Shown: positions 1-8,381 of the stretch, in pieces
Position numbering within the stretch: position 1 is the first letter of the stretch
Layout of the letters: every line of letters starts with the position of its first letter
Assembly: GCA_021713295.1 (NCBI GenBank)
Contig: JAKJJU010000009.1
Location: forward strand, 1 to 64,000
Reading direction: 5' to 3'
Source: Thiotrichales bacterium 19S3-11
GTDB lineage: Bacteria > Pseudomonadota > Gammaproteobacteria > Francisellales > Francisellaceae
DNA: 64,000 nucleotides
Translations under genes and position numbers: made by a program
Notes under the pieces: generated by a model
Databases searched by the model: none
Told to the model about the DNA's origin: nothing
The model's input: only the letters and a program-made list of their open reading frames with translations

Positions 1-1
1 G

Positions 2-154
2 CATAAATCTGTAATCAAAATTGGCATGGAAGTTCTTGGTAAAGCTATTGTTAGAATGCATCTTGATATGAATCAATTGATTGAGCTAATTGGCCATATA
101 GGTAGGCCAATCAATACAATCAATAGAATTACTAAGACACGGAGTGTCCTGTAG
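2..154 (+). other. Open frame entering from the left edge, unidentified
   Basis: A reading frame is open from the window edge to a TAG stop at 152-154 (50 codons). The translated end (MHLDMNQLIELIGHI ... TKTRSVL) is not recognised. It overlaps the 3' end of the truncated symporter on the other strand, and the imperfect symporter end begins about here. It may be the end of an inserted gene such as a transposase. About fifty open codons by chance is unlikely but not rare, so this is weak. Confidence 0.2.
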
Positions 155-862
155 TGTGAATAAATGTATATTTATGATAATAGCAATTAAGCTTGCGATT
201 AAATAAAGTAAAACCATGATTGGCACGATCGTACTTGCAATAGTTGCAATTCGTCTAATGCCTCCCAATATGACAAGCGCAGCCAAAAAGGCAATCACAA
301 CGCCTGTGACAATCGGCGGCATAAAGAAATTAATTTCTAGTACATCAGCAATTGAATTTGATTGCACCATATTACCAATACCAAAACCTGCAATCGCACC
401 AAAAAAAGCAAATAAAAAAGCTAACCAACGAAACTTTTTAGATAAGCCATTTTTAATATAATACATAGGCCCACCAACGTATCGGCCTAATTCATCAACT
501 TCACGATATTTAACCGCTAATAAGGCTTCTGAATATTTAGTTGCCATACCCACTAGCGCTGCCATCCACATCCAAAATATAGCGCCAGGGCCACCAATTG
601 CAATTGCCGTTGCCACTCCGGCAATATTTCCTGTACCCACCGTTGCAGATAATGCTGTCATTAAAGCTTGAAAGGGTTGTATATCTCCATGCGTATCAGA
701 AGATTTGCTAAATAATAATTTAAATGCATACCGTAGTTTTCTAAAGGGTAAAAAACCTAAGCCTAACGTCAAAAACAAACCGCTCCCTAATATAAGTACA
801 ATCATATAAGGCCCACAGACATAAGCATTTATTAGTTCAAGCCATTTATTGAATAATATCAT
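86..862 (-). pseudogene. Na+:alanine/glycine symporter (AGCS family), 3'-truncated
   Basis: The protein is the N-terminal half of an AGCS-family sodium:amino acid symporter, an inner-membrane carrier. Visible family features are the segment TALSATVGTGNIAGVATAIA (residues ~69-88), the following GGPGAIFWMW and KYSEALLAVKYR, and GGPMYYIKNG. Family members are usually about 450 residues; this frame stops at 258. Homology to the family appears to end near residue 230, after which the sequence (residues ~235-258) is unlike the family and holds no membrane helix. The gene therefore looks broken by a rearrangement or insertion at about 130-170. The start at 862 has a GGAATT-type ribosome site. A functional product is unlikely. 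Confidence 0.75.
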
Positions 863-972
863 TTTAAAGCTAATTCCTTTTATACAGCTAACTTTTCCTT
901 TATAATGGGGGCAGATTTTACGTCATTATGAATGCTAAATATATATTGACACAAACAGGGGGGAAATAAACT

Positions 973-1455
973 ATGCCTAATAATGAAATAAAAGCATTTA
1001 TTGGTAAACATTCACTTAGTCCAGACCTATTAAGCTTTTTAGGGCATCAATACTTTGCAAAATTTGGTAATAGTTCAATAAAAAACCCCCATAATCGTCA
1101 TCAGGATGCACAAACGCTAATTGACTTTGCTACTAAAAATCCAACTGCACCACCTAGTGCTTGCGCTGAGCAATTGATTAATGTATTTAGAGATTATAAG
1201 GATGTTTTGGGCTGGTTAAATACCCAAGCAATAAAAATATTAGATCACTATCTTGGAACGAATTTCACTCAATACAAACATAAAGATCATTTTGCAGGGA
1301 AAATTCTTTATGACCCTAAAGAGCTAGCTGAAAGCTTTGAAAAAAAGCTACCGAATTTGGATGAACAAAAGAAAATATCAAACCCAAAGACACTAATTTA
1401 TGATAGTACAAACATATCTTCAAGAGGTTCAAGCACTTCGACGTCCCCTAAGTAA
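973..1455 (+). CDS. Small protein, tandem module family member 1
   Basis: Not recognised. The 160-residue protein is one of a family of tandem paralogues spread over 973-3980. The shared module (residues ~15-97) runs: a helix ending LLSFLGHQYF, a linker, a helix LIDFATKNP, a CAEQLINVF helix, then WLNTQAIKILDHYLGTNF. The C-terminal tail is Ser/Thr-rich. No signal peptide or membrane segment is present, so the protein is cytosolic or exported by a specialised system. The start follows a six-G run (958-963) nine bases upstream, the G-rich ribosome site used by the accessory genes here. Its position beside other probable effectors makes an effector role possible but unproven. Confidence 0.7.
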   Translation: MPNNEIKAFIGKHSLSPDLLSFLGHQYFAKFGNSSIKNPHNRHQDAQTLIDFATKNPTAPPSACAEQLINVFRDYKDVLGWLNTQAIKILDHYLGTNFTQYKHKDHFAGKILYDPKELAESFEKKLPNLDEQKKISNPKTLIYDSTNISSRGSSTSTSPK

Positions 1456-1599
1456 TCGTTAGTTTTATACCTAACAACAACCCTATATGCGATTATTAAA
1501 AATAGTAACTAATTGCTTTTCAAATAAATAAATTAATGATAAAATAATCTCACTTCAGTATAATTAGATTTAACAAAAACCATTGGGTGGGGTATTTCC

Positions 1600-1689
1600 A
1601 TGTCGATTGACGATATCTTAAATAAAATTAGTAAAAACGATTTATCTACTATTACGGCAGAAACACTAAAAGATTTAGCAAAATTATGA
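1600..1689 (+). pseudogene. Truncated copy of the tandem module family
   Basis: A 29-codon frame opens with MSIDDILNKISKN and ends LKDLAKL before a TGA. It matches the N-terminus of the intact copy at 3492 (MNFDEILKRVERN) and sits behind GGGTGGGG (1585-1592), the same type of ribosome site. Nothing resembling the rest of the module follows, so this is the stump of a fifth copy whose body was deleted. It could still be translated as a short peptide. Confidence 0.55.
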
Positions 1690-1770
1690 ACATTAATACT
1701 TCCAATATGTATATATTGGTGTTAAAATAACCAAATCTAGATTATTCGTAAGTAGATAATCTGGCACTTT

Positions 1771-1777
1771 GGGGGGG
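1771..1777 (+). promoter_or_regulatory. Seven-G ribosome-binding site
   Basis: A run of seven Gs lies seven bases before the ATG at 1785, where an AGGAG site is expected. It can pair with the anti-Shine-Dalgarno CCUCC using a G-U wobble. It is one of about eleven such sites in the window, all before accessory genes. Confidence 0.65.
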
Positions 1778-1784
1778 AAAAATC

Positions 1785-2561
1785 ATGACATTTAAAATAC
1801 TTATTAATACAGTTAATCAAGGTGATATTGAAACACTAACACCTTATTTATTAAAACAATTAGGTACGCAATACCTTGCGGTTATTAAAAATCACTCTAA
1901 AAACTATGGCTATAAACATGTTGCTAAGGCATTAATTAGTTTTGCTGAAGAGAATCCATACGCATCCAGTGAGGACTGCGCTGATCAACTCATTCATAGT
2001 TTAACTTATTTTAGTAGCCTTCACGGCGTATTGGCTGATAACATTTTAGCCATTCTTAATCGTCTATTAGCTACAAATATAACGACGATACACACGCATC
2101 GCTCTAAATCAAATCTAGAAGTTTCCGATGAATTTTACCATGCTTTACTATATACAATAAAATGTAATGTACTAGAGCAAGTACGACCTGGTGATATTAC
2201 ATCAATTAACCATGACCTAATTAAATATTTAGGCACAAAATATCTAGAAAGAGCTCAAAAACGCCCCTATTTTCACTTAAATGCTAGCCTTGCAGAAAGA
2301 TTAATTAACTTTGCCAATAATAATAGTTATGCCTCTGAAAAACAGTGCGTAGAGCAATTACTAAAAACTTTTGAGATGAACAAACAGCTTAATCATAGTT
2401 GGCTTAATGAATGTATTATAGCAGTGCTCAATCAGGCATTGGATTTAACTATTTCACTTATTGAAGCAAATTATAGTGTAGATAGCAAATCTGAAGTTAT
2501 TTCTAAATATCAATATAAGCTTAAGCAAATGCACCATAATAAAGCTGTTTTAGCGGATTAA
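1785..2561 (+). CDS. Two-module protein, tandem module family member 2
   Basis: Not recognised. At 258 residues it carries two copies of the ~90-residue family module, at residues ~17-103 and ~138-226. Each has the pattern LG(T)xYL - linker - LIxFAxxNxYAS - CxxQL - helix - ILNxxL. The copies are LLKQLGTQYL / LISFAEENPYAS / CADQLIHSL / ILNRLLATNI and LIKYLGTKYL / LINFANNNSYAS / CVEQLLKTF / VLNQALDLTI. So the gene arose by internal duplication or fusion. The tail (SKYQYKLKQM) is shared with the next gene. The start follows seven Gs (1771-1777), seven bases upstream. It is predicted helical and soluble with no signal peptide. Confidence 0.7.
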   Translation: MTFKILINTVNQGDIETLTPYLLKQLGTQYLAVIKNHSKNYGYKHVAKALISFAEENPYASSEDCADQLIHSLTYFSSLHGVLADNILAILNRLLATNITTIHTHRSKSNLEVSDEFYHALLYTIKCNVLEQVRPGDITSINHDLIKYLGTKYLERAQKRPYFHLNASLAERLINFANNNSYASEKQCVEQLLKTFEMNKQLNHSWLNECIIAVLNQALDLTISLIEANYSVDSKSEVISKYQYKLKQMHHNKAVLAD

Positions 2562-2845
2562 AATACAACATTTGATCCTATGCTTTAATGTATTATTCTT
2601 AGAATTCAACCATATTACTGATTACTTAATAACCATTTTTGTAATCAAGTTATATGCTCTTATAAATCATACTTAATGACACATTTATATAAGCTTATGT
2701 TTTCTATTTTATTTAGTGTCACTTCATCCTAATTATCTTTAAAAATATAAATAAATTTTTGAAACATAAAATTAATATTAATTATTTCTTTTATTGTTAA
2801 AATTAATGCAAATTTTTAACTACTCAAATGAAGGAAATGTATATC

Positions 2846-3313
2846 ATGAAAATAGTACGTAAAAATAACATCAAACTTAATGACATTGCTATTAAAAGAA
2901 ATCAAAAATTGAATGCACAAATAGTATATGATTTAGGACAAGCCTACCTTAATGAGTTTGGTGAAGAACCAGTAACCTACTTTGGCGGTCGTATAAAAGC
3001 GCATACGAATCAACCCATTGCAACTAGTTTGAAAGATTTTGCATTAGATAATCCCGAAGCTAGCCATGAAGCATGTTTAGAGAAACTGATGAGTATTTTA
3101 GACAAAAAATCAGACACTCCTCATCTAGAGAAAGCTGGTTCGCTTATGTTTAAGATTGCTCAACTTTTAAATAGCACATTAAATACTGGAGTTGACACTG
3201 TGTGTGTAGTTGGTCGAGTAGTTCAATCTAGAAGCCCAAGTAATATTCACTATGACTTCCAATATAAATTACAAAGTTTACAAAATGAAAAAAGTCGAGA
3301 CTTAGAACAATAA
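2846..3313 (+). CDS. Small protein, tandem module family member 3
   Basis: Not recognised; one module of the tandem family. The start at 2846 is preferred over the in-frame ATGs at 2828 and 2837 because AAGGA (2831-2835) lies ten bases before it and the resulting N-terminus (MKIVRKNNIKL) lines up with the sister copies. The product is then 155 residues. Family landmarks are IVYDLGQAYLNEF, LKDFALDNPEAS, CLEKLMSIL and IAQLLNSTLNTGV, followed by the shared tail DFQYKLQSL. No signal peptide or membrane helix is seen. It uses a normal purine-rich ribosome site, unlike members 1 and 2. Confidence 0.65.
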   Translation: MKIVRKNNIKLNDIAIKRNQKLNAQIVYDLGQAYLNEFGEEPVTYFGGRIKAHTNQPIATSLKDFALDNPEASHEACLEKLMSILDKKSDTPHLEKAGSLMFKIAQLLNSTLNTGVDTVCVVGRVVQSRSPSNIHYDFQYKLQSLQNEKSRDLEQ

Positions 3314-3491
3314 AACAATTATATTTAATCAATATCTCATTTTCACAATATTTAAAATACTTCACTTGTTGATATATGATATACATTTATACGTCTGATT
3401 ATTATTGAAATATATTTTTTAATGAATGGTTAACTAAATCTAATTATTATATCTCATGTATTTTAATGTTGTGTTTTTAAGGAGATAGTAT

Positions 3492-3980
3492 ATGAATTTT
3501 GATGAAATTTTAAAACGTGTAGAAAGAAATAATATTAAAAGTATAACAACGGACACTATCAATCAGTTATGTCAACGATATGAAGAGAAAAAGAATGAAA
3601 ACCATTTGTTATTTAGTCAAGGATCAAACGATGATGCACTAATACAAGGTTTACAAGACTTTGCTAATAAAAAACAGCATACCTCTAAGGATTTAACTTC
3701 AACCCTTATTCAAAAACTTGCTAAATGTGATAGAAATACTTGGTTAGCTGATTGTATTATCAAACTATTAAATAAAGCACTAAATGTAGAAATAGCTACT
3801 GAGAAATTAATCACTGGACATCATGGTGGCACAGTAACTCAGAAATATCCAAGTGAAATGGCTAAAGAATATAATAGCAAATTATTCGAAAAAACAAATC
3901 CTGCGCTAATTGCATTTGCAAAATATGATGAAGATAATAATGACAAATATTATGATAATAATGGCATATTTGCTTTATAA
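3492..3980 (+). CDS. Small protein, tandem module family member 4
   Basis: Not recognised; the most divergent of the tandem copies (162 residues). It keeps the N-terminal MNFDEILKRVERNNIK, the LQDFANKK helix, the TLIQKLAKC segment (Cys shifted) and CIIKLLNKALNVEIAT, plus the tail YNSKLFEKTN. It ends in an acidic, Asn/Asp/Tyr-rich stretch before GIFAL. AAGGAG (3480-3485) precedes the start. The 178-base spacer to member 3 is AT-rich. No known domain is visible. Confidence 0.65.
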   Translation: MNFDEILKRVERNNIKSITTDTINQLCQRYEEKKNENHLLFSQGSNDDALIQGLQDFANKKQHTSKDLTSTLIQKLAKCDRNTWLADCIIKLLNKALNVEIATEKLITGHHGGTVTQKYPSEMAKEYNSKLFEKTNPALIAFAKYDEDNNDKYYDNNGIFAL

Positions 3981-4105
3981 ACCTATTATATACTTAGCTA
4001 AACGTCGTTAACGATTAAACTAGCTTATTTACCTATATGATTGATTCACTTTTCTTATATTTTTTTATTATAATCAAGTTAGCAGTAACTAAGGAGATTA
4101 ATCAA

Positions 4106-4633
4106 TTGAAAAAGCTAATTACAATCCTACTGTTAGTTTTTTTATCTTCCATACTATATGCCGAGCCGACCTCGGTATATATTATTAGACATGGTGAAAA
4201 ATCAACAACCACGTCACAGCTAAGCTGTGCTGGCCTTAACCGCGCCCTACAATTAAGCCAAGTAATGTACCAGATGATTCATCAAGCAAGTAAAATCTAT
4301 GTACCAACACTTGAAGCTAAAAATGGCGTAACTAAGCATGCTAGAATGTTTGAAACAGCCGTTCCATATGCTGTTGCGCATGATGTTGATATAAATAGCA
4401 GCTATTCTGATAAAGAATACAGTGATGTTGTCAAAAGTGTTAATCAACAAGATGGCATTGTTCTTATTGTTTGGAATCATACTGCAATTGCTGGGCTCGC
4501 CGAAGCTTTTGGCGTGAAAAATCCACCTAAATGGGAAGATGATGACTTTGATAGTATCTGGATTATTAATCCGAAAACCGGAGATATTCAATATAGCGAT
4601 GAAAATATCACCCCTAGCTCTGTCTGCCCATAA
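4106..4633 (+). CDS. Periplasmic histidine phosphatase-like protein
   Basis: The product resembles the histidine (phosphoglycerate mutase-like) phosphatase superfamily. The hallmark YIIRHGEKS lies just after the signal peptide (R28, H29, G30 counted from the proposed start), the nucleophile being H29. Residues 1-18 (MKKLITILLLVFLSSILY) form a signal peptide with a likely cut after A19, so the enzyme is periplasmic or secreted. I chose the TTG at 4106 because AAGGAG (4091-4096) lies nine bases upstream and it gives a clean signal peptide; the ATG at 4037 adds 23 residues with no ribosome site. A later VWNHTAIAGLAEAFG supplies the second conserved His. The substrate is unknown. Confidence 0.75.
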   Translation: MKKLITILLLVFLSSILYAEPTSVYIIRHGEKSTTTSQLSCAGLNRALQLSQVMYQMIHQASKIYVPTLEAKNGVTKHARMFETAVPYAVAHDVDINSSYSDKEYSDVVKSVNQQDGIVLIVWNHTAIAGLAEAFGVKNPPKWEDDDFDSIWIINPKTGDIQYSDENITPSSVCP

Positions 4634-4637
4634 ACAA

Positions 4638-5825
4638 TTAGTGTGATAGGCTTAATTTTAGTTTTAAGCCTTCGCTTAAAAAGCCATAAACGACCATACA
4701 GGCAATGACACCTAAAATAATATTTACAATTGAAAAGTCAAATGCATTTACATTTACAATAAGCCCCATAATCCATGTTGAAAATGCAGCACCTAAAAAC
4801 GATAGCAAATTAAATAGTGCTGAGGCTGAACCTGATACGTTTGCTTCAACTACCTGCATTGCACCAGCTGAAGCCAATGGTCTAATAATACCAACTCCAA
4901 TGGTTGTCACAAACATAGATAAAGTAACAACTAAGAATGACTGGCTAAAGCATATACTTCCAAACAAAAAGCATAAACCACCAATCACTAAGAATAATGT
5001 ACCTACAAATATCCAACGATTAAGGCCAATCTTTATCGCTATTTTAGGAGAAATTATTCCCATTGATATAATACTAATACCATTTAATGCAATTAAGTTT
5101 CCACCAATAACAGCACTAACACCATATTCTTGTAGATAAATTAATGTAGCAGAAGCCATAAATGCAAATAAGATTGCATAAGAACAAGCACTAATCAATG
5201 AATAACCTATAAATGCTCTAATCCTACAAACACTAAGATAATTGATAATTAATTGTTTTAAACTAAATGGATTTCTATGAGTATGTGTTTCTTTAAATAA
5301 GATCACTGAAATACTCAAATAGATCACTCCAAAGATAAACAACCAATAAAATGCTGATTTCCAACCAAAGAAATAATCTAACCAAGCACCAATTATAGGA
5401 CTTAACAATGGGAATACACCAATTGCAAGCATCACTAAACCAATGACTTTTATTAATTGATTTTTATCATAAACATCCCGCGATATTGCAAAAACACTAG
5501 GAATTAAACAGCAAGCACCAATCGCTTGGAAAAAACGCGCAGTCAGTAAAACCGAAAATTCATTGGAAATTGGAATAATAAAACTAGCCAATGAGAATAT
5601 TACTAGCCCACCGATTAATACTGGCTTTCTGCCAAACTGATCAGATAACGCACCACAAATTAATTGTGGAATTGCAAGACCAGCTAAAAATATACTTAAA
5701 ATCCACTGAATATGTGTTGTTTGAAATAGTTTTGCCATCTCTGGCATTGAGGCAACAAAAATATCGTTTGCCATCGGTGTTAAAATACACACCGACAATA
5801 CTAAATATAAGTTAATTTTTTTCAT
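4638..5825 (-). CDS. Bcr/CflA-type multidrug efflux transporter (MFS)
   Basis: A 395-residue major facilitator with twelve predicted membrane segments, of the Bcr/CflA drug-proton antiporter group. Typical marks are the opening MANDIFVASMPEMAKLF, loop 2-3 motif A as GALSDQFGRKPVL (~62-74), and RFFQAIGACCLIPSVFAISRD in helix 4, including the conserved ARFxQA(xG) region. It ends four bases from the convergent phosphatase gene. It is divergently transcribed from the PadR regulator gene across an operator-like palindrome (5847-5886), an arrangement typical of a drug-inducible exporter repressed by its PadR neighbour. That regulation is inferred. The exported compound cannot be read from sequence. 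Confidence 0.88.
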   Translation of the reverse strand: MKKINLYLVLSVCILTPMANDIFVASMPEMAKLFQTTHIQWILSIFLAGLAIPQLICGALSDQFGRKPVLIGGLVIFSLASFIIPISNEFSVLLTARFFQAIGACCLIPSVFAISRDVYDKNQLIKVIGLVMLAIGVFPLLSPIIGAWLDYFFGWKSAFYWLFIFGVIYLSISVILFKETHTHRNPFSLKQLIINYLSVCRIRAFIGYSLISACSYAILFAFMASATLIYLQEYGVSAVIGGNLIALNGISIISMGIISPKIAIKIGLNRWIFVGTLFLVIGGLCFLFGSICFSQSFLVVTLSMFVTTIGVGIIRPLASAGAMQVVEANVSGSASALFNLLSFLGAAFSTWIMGLIVNVNAFDFSIVNIILGVIACMVVYGFLSEGLKLKLSLSH

Positions 5826-5846
5826 AATTCTATCACTCTAATTTTT

Positions 5847-5886
5847 ATTATAGGTAATTTATACCTATGTGTAGTTTACCTATAAT
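5847..5886. promoter_or_regulatory. Palindromic operator, probable PadR site
   Basis: An 11-bp perfect inverted repeat, ATTATAGGTAA (5847-5857) and TTACCTATAAT (5876-5886), is centred in the intergenic region. Nested in it, ATAGGTA and TACCTAT (5850-5868) form a second perfect 7-bp repeat with a five-base spacer. Three half-sites with the core TAGGTA/TACCTA thus lie 22-40 bases before the exporter start. PadR dimers commonly bind ATGT-type or similar dyads next to the gene they control. Confidence 0.7.
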
Positions 5887-5989
5887 CATGCAAATGTCAA
5901 TCTATTTTTATTAATGATCTAGGTTTGCTAGAATAGCGTTAAAATAGAGATAATCTATTTTGTAGATCGATCAATTAGGATAACAACAT

Positions 5990-6538
5990 ATGGCAAGAGA
6001 AAATAAATCACTATATGCAATATTAGGTTGCTTGAGTAAACACCAGTGGATGAGCGGCTATGATATTAAGCGTATCATGGAAAAAATGTCTGCTTCGTAT
6101 TGGGCTGAGAGTAATGCTCAAATTTACCCGCTACTTAAAAAATTACATAACGATCATATGGTTGATATGGCAGAAGACAGTCAAGGACCTAGAAAACGTT
6201 ATCTTTATAAAATAAAGCCAAAAGGCCGAGATGAGCTCATTAAATGGCTAAGCACACCACCGGCTGACCTTCCCCTTCAACGGAATGAATGGTTACTAAA
6301 ACTAAGTCTCGGGCAACATCTAAATCACGATGAACTAACCTATCATATTCAATCTTATTTAGACAAACTATCTGAACGAAAAATTAAGTTAGACAATATA
6401 TTAGAACATATAAATGATTCACATAAAGGCAAGGCAGATCAACCTTACTTACAAGCAACCTATCGTTATGGGCAGCTTGCTCTAGAGGCACAAATCCAAT
6501 GGTGTAAAGAAATGCTTGCTCAATTTAAACACTCATAG
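5990..6538 (+). CDS. PadR-family transcriptional regulator
   Basis: A 182-residue repressor of the PadR family. The N-terminal winged helix (residues ~8-80) shows the family pattern YAILGCLSKHQWMSGYDIKR then WAESNAQIYPLLKKLHNDHMV and the wing GPRKRYLYKIKPKGRDEL. The C-terminal half is a long charged helix (residues ~100-180), as in the two-domain subclass that dimerises by coiled coil. It faces the Bcr/CflA exporter across the 5847-5886 palindrome, so it most likely represses that exporter and itself until an effector compound binds (inference). The family assignment is firm; the ligand is unknown. Confidence 0.88.
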   Translation: MARENKSLYAILGCLSKHQWMSGYDIKRIMEKMSASYWAESNAQIYPLLKKLHNDHMVDMAEDSQGPRKRYLYKIKPKGRDELIKWLSTPPADLPLQRNEWLLKLSLGQHLNHDELTYHIQSYLDKLSERKIKLDNILEHINDSHKGKADQPYLQATYRYGQLALEAQIQWCKEMLAQFKHS

Positions 6539-6631
6539 TTGCCATTGATTAAATAATTAAAAGGTAATTATGAGTAATTTTATTTCTGTATTTGAAAATA
6601 TTTATTTTTCTGAAATACTTAAACAATAGAT

Positions 6632-6707
<76 letters not shown>

Positions 6708-6808
6708 TTTATAAATCAACAACTTAAACCATATTTTACCTTACTATCATAACCTTAAAATTTCACTAAAGGTAACGTATAGGTAACAAGAATTTCTGAC
6801 TTTTTGGT

Positions 6809-6970
6809 CTATTTTAATGTCAACTGAACACTTGTCTGGTATCCCTGTTTGCTCAAACTATGTGTAGCAGTCTTTACATACCACTGTTGCGGAATATCAT
6901 CACGCAAGCCTTTAATAACCCGAGTTTTCCAGATATTTATTCCGAGATATCCAGATTCTAATTCCGAATT
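6809..6970 (-). pseudogene. C-terminal scrap of a phage tail protein (late control D type)
   Basis: The frame is open for 53 codons after a TAA and ends at a TAG (6809-6811), with no start codon of its own. The translation contains DIPQQWYVKTATHSLSKQGY then TSVQLTLK. This WYVxxxTHxLxxxGYxTxxxL pattern is typical of the C-terminus of phage late control/baseplate protein D (P2 gpD family). It lies just downstream of tRNA-Thr and in the same orientation as the recombinase scrap at 8137, so I read it as a prophage remnant. The match is by pattern only. Confidence 0.45.
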
Positions 6971-7067
6971 TTACGACATCCTAAACTATTATTTTGGCAC
7001 TGAAGTCCTCCCCCCACTATCCCCAATATGCGTATGCCCAACTTGCGAGATACCATTAGCAATAACA

Positions 7068-7232
7068 TCATCTGAAACAAGCCATCATTAATGGCGTCCA
7101 ATTATCCTTGGCAACGCAGTTTACGTCCGAACCTTGCTCAATTAGTGACTTAACTTTAGCCAAATCACCCATCCTTGCTGCTTCCCATAACTGCTTATCT
7201 AATTCCCTTTGCTGCTCTTTAGTTAAAGCCAT
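7068..7232 (-). pseudogene. 5' stump of an ankyrin-repeat gene
   Basis: The start at 7232 (or the adjacent ATG at 7235) follows a GGAG site. The translation MALTKEQQRELDKQLWEAAR and GDLAKVKSLIEQGSDVNCVA then NWTPLMMAC is a capping helix plus the first ankyrin repeat. It stops abruptly after 54 residues in the middle of repeat 2. Ankyrin proteins need several repeats to fold, so this is a truncated gene. The next ankyrin gene upstream on the same strand (7457-8035) may be the source of the rest of the family here. Confidence 0.6.
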
Positions 7233-7456
7233 CATCCATCTCCATTGGCACGAATCTAAAATCACATTATATTTACTTAAAATTTCTATGTAAAACATAC
7301 TTTTATTTCATTAAAAATCACAACAAATAAAATCAAATATAGCTCATGTGCGACAATCATCTTTTATTTTCAATAGGGTGTGACGTTGAAAGACAGCAGG
7401 CCTTACCCATGAATAAATAGCTAAAAATTGGCATAATGACCATGGTTACTGGCTTT

Positions 7457-8035
7457 TTATGAGCAACTTTGATTGTAAGTTTTCTCTGCCTCATGACTTT
7501 GATTGTAAGTTTTCTCTGCCTCATAAAAAGCATAATGATGAGTACACTCCAATAAATCATGACACCCACTTTCTAAAACTCTAGATTGTTCTAAAGATAC
7601 TAATATATCAGGATTCTTATTCATAGCTGCTGCAATTTCCTTATGAGATATATAACTACCCTGTTCAATTAAATAATTAACTAAAATCGGATTATTCATT
7701 AGTATGGCACAATATAATGGTGTCTCACCTCGCTTGTTTGCAACGCCAATATTGACTCTCTCAGATAACATAAAATGAACAATATTTATATTTCCAGCCC
7801 TTATCGCTCCAAATAATGGTGTTTCACCTTGATTATTGACATGATTAACATTTGCTCCTCTAGAAACTAATAACTTAGTTAGATTAAAATTTTCATATCC
7901 TGTGGCTGCAAATAGCGCAGTTTCATTATTCTTATCTACACAATTAACATTAATAGAAGGCTCATTTAGTAATTGATTAACCTTACCTATATCTTCATTT
8001 TCTGCCGCATCTAATAGTTGATCATTAATATCCAT
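7457..8035 (-). CDS. Ankyrin-repeat protein
   Basis: A 192-residue protein with four to five ankyrin repeats (residues ~1-150). The repeats include ETALFAATGYENFNLTKLLV, RGANVNHVNNQGETPLFGAI, NIVHFMLSERVNIGVANKRG and ETPLYCAILMNNPILVNYLI. Ankyrin proteins are common host-directed effectors in intracellular bacteria; that role is inference. The start follows GGGGGA (C run at 8043-8047 on the plus strand), the G-rich ribosome site of the accessory class. The C-terminus ends in a duplicated decapeptide EAEKTYNQSH caused by a 30-bp tandem repeat (7466-7525), so the tail may be a recent frame extension. No signal peptide. Confidence 0.8.
   Translation of the reverse strand: MDINDQLLDAAENEDIGKVNQLLNEPSINVNCVDKNNETALFAATGYENFNLTKLLVSRGANVNHVNNQGETPLFGAIRAGNINIVHFMLSERVNIGVANKRGETPLYCAILMNNPILVNYLIEQGSYISHKEIAAAMNKNPDILVSLEQSRVLESGCHDLLECTHHYAFYEAEKTYNQSHEAEKTYNQSCS
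7466..7525. repeat. 30-bp tandem repeat, two copies
   Basis: The unit starting ACTTTGATTGTAAGTTTTCT occurs at 7466-7495 and again at 7496-7525, identical apart from the last position. It duplicates ten residues at the C-terminus of the ankyrin protein and keeps the frame. Copy number could change by slippage. Confidence 0.85.
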
Positions 8036-8136
8036 TATTCTTCCCCCTTATATTTTTCGACAAATTTAGAACTTATTATACTATTGTAGATAATATTATC
8101 CAGAACATACATGTTACAAAATTAACCAGAAATAGC

Positions 8137-8295
8137 TCAAAACAAACTTATTTGATTAATAATAAAATCACCAGTTTCTCTTCTATCTCCCTCCAAATAC
8201 CGTTCAAAAATCGTCTTTCTATTAACCCCAATAATCTGGTCAATTTCGTTTTCCGAATAACCCTTATCAACTAAATCCTGTGTTGCTTTACGCCT
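8137..8295 (-). pseudogene. C-terminal scrap of a tyrosine recombinase (integrase)
   Basis: A frame of 52 residues opens after a TAA and ends at TGA (8137-8139) without a start codon. It reads RRKATQDLVDKGYSENEIDQ then IIGVNRKTIFERYLEGDRRE. The spacing of R, the G-x5-I-x3-G helix, and G-x9-Y matches the last catalytic box of tyrosine integrases, with the candidate nucleophile Y in FERY. The usual His after the second G is Val here. The location 1.4 kb from tRNA-Thr fits a decayed integrative element. An unrelated helix-turn-helix is the alternative. Confidence 0.45.
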
Positions 8296-8381
8296 TTAAA
8301 CTTAAGTGTATTAATTAAATATTTACATATACCTATTTATATTATACGCTTTAAAAAAATTCATAAAAACTACAATATACA

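Larger units (their letters stand above)
1456..1784. other. Spacer between family members 1 and 2
   Basis: This 329-base stretch contains the broken family copy at 1600-1689 with its own GGGTGGGG ribosome site (1585-1592), and the seven-G site of the next gene (1771-1777). The rest is AT-rich and shows no coding or structural signal that I can support. Confidence 0.5.

Noticed and set aside
216-461. 81-codon frame on the plus strand
   Set aside because: It is the complement of the symporter coding sequence and shows no family or ribosome site.
4646-4671. Stem AGGCTTAA / TTAAGCCT as a terminator between the phosphatase and exporter genes
   Set aside because: It lies within the exporter's last codons and has no T tract on either side.
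4705-5139. 144-codon frame on the plus strand
   Set aside because: Antisense to the Bcr/CflA exporter, whose membrane-protein composition creates long open antisense frames.
6849-7091. 80-codon plus-strand frame after tRNA-Thr
   Set aside because: No ribosome site; the minus strand of the same stretch carries a phage-tail-like pattern that explains the sequence better.
7357-7569. 70-codon minus-strand frame overlapping the ankyrin gene end
   Set aside because: Its repeated RQRKLTIKVM is simply the 30-bp tandem repeat read in another frame.
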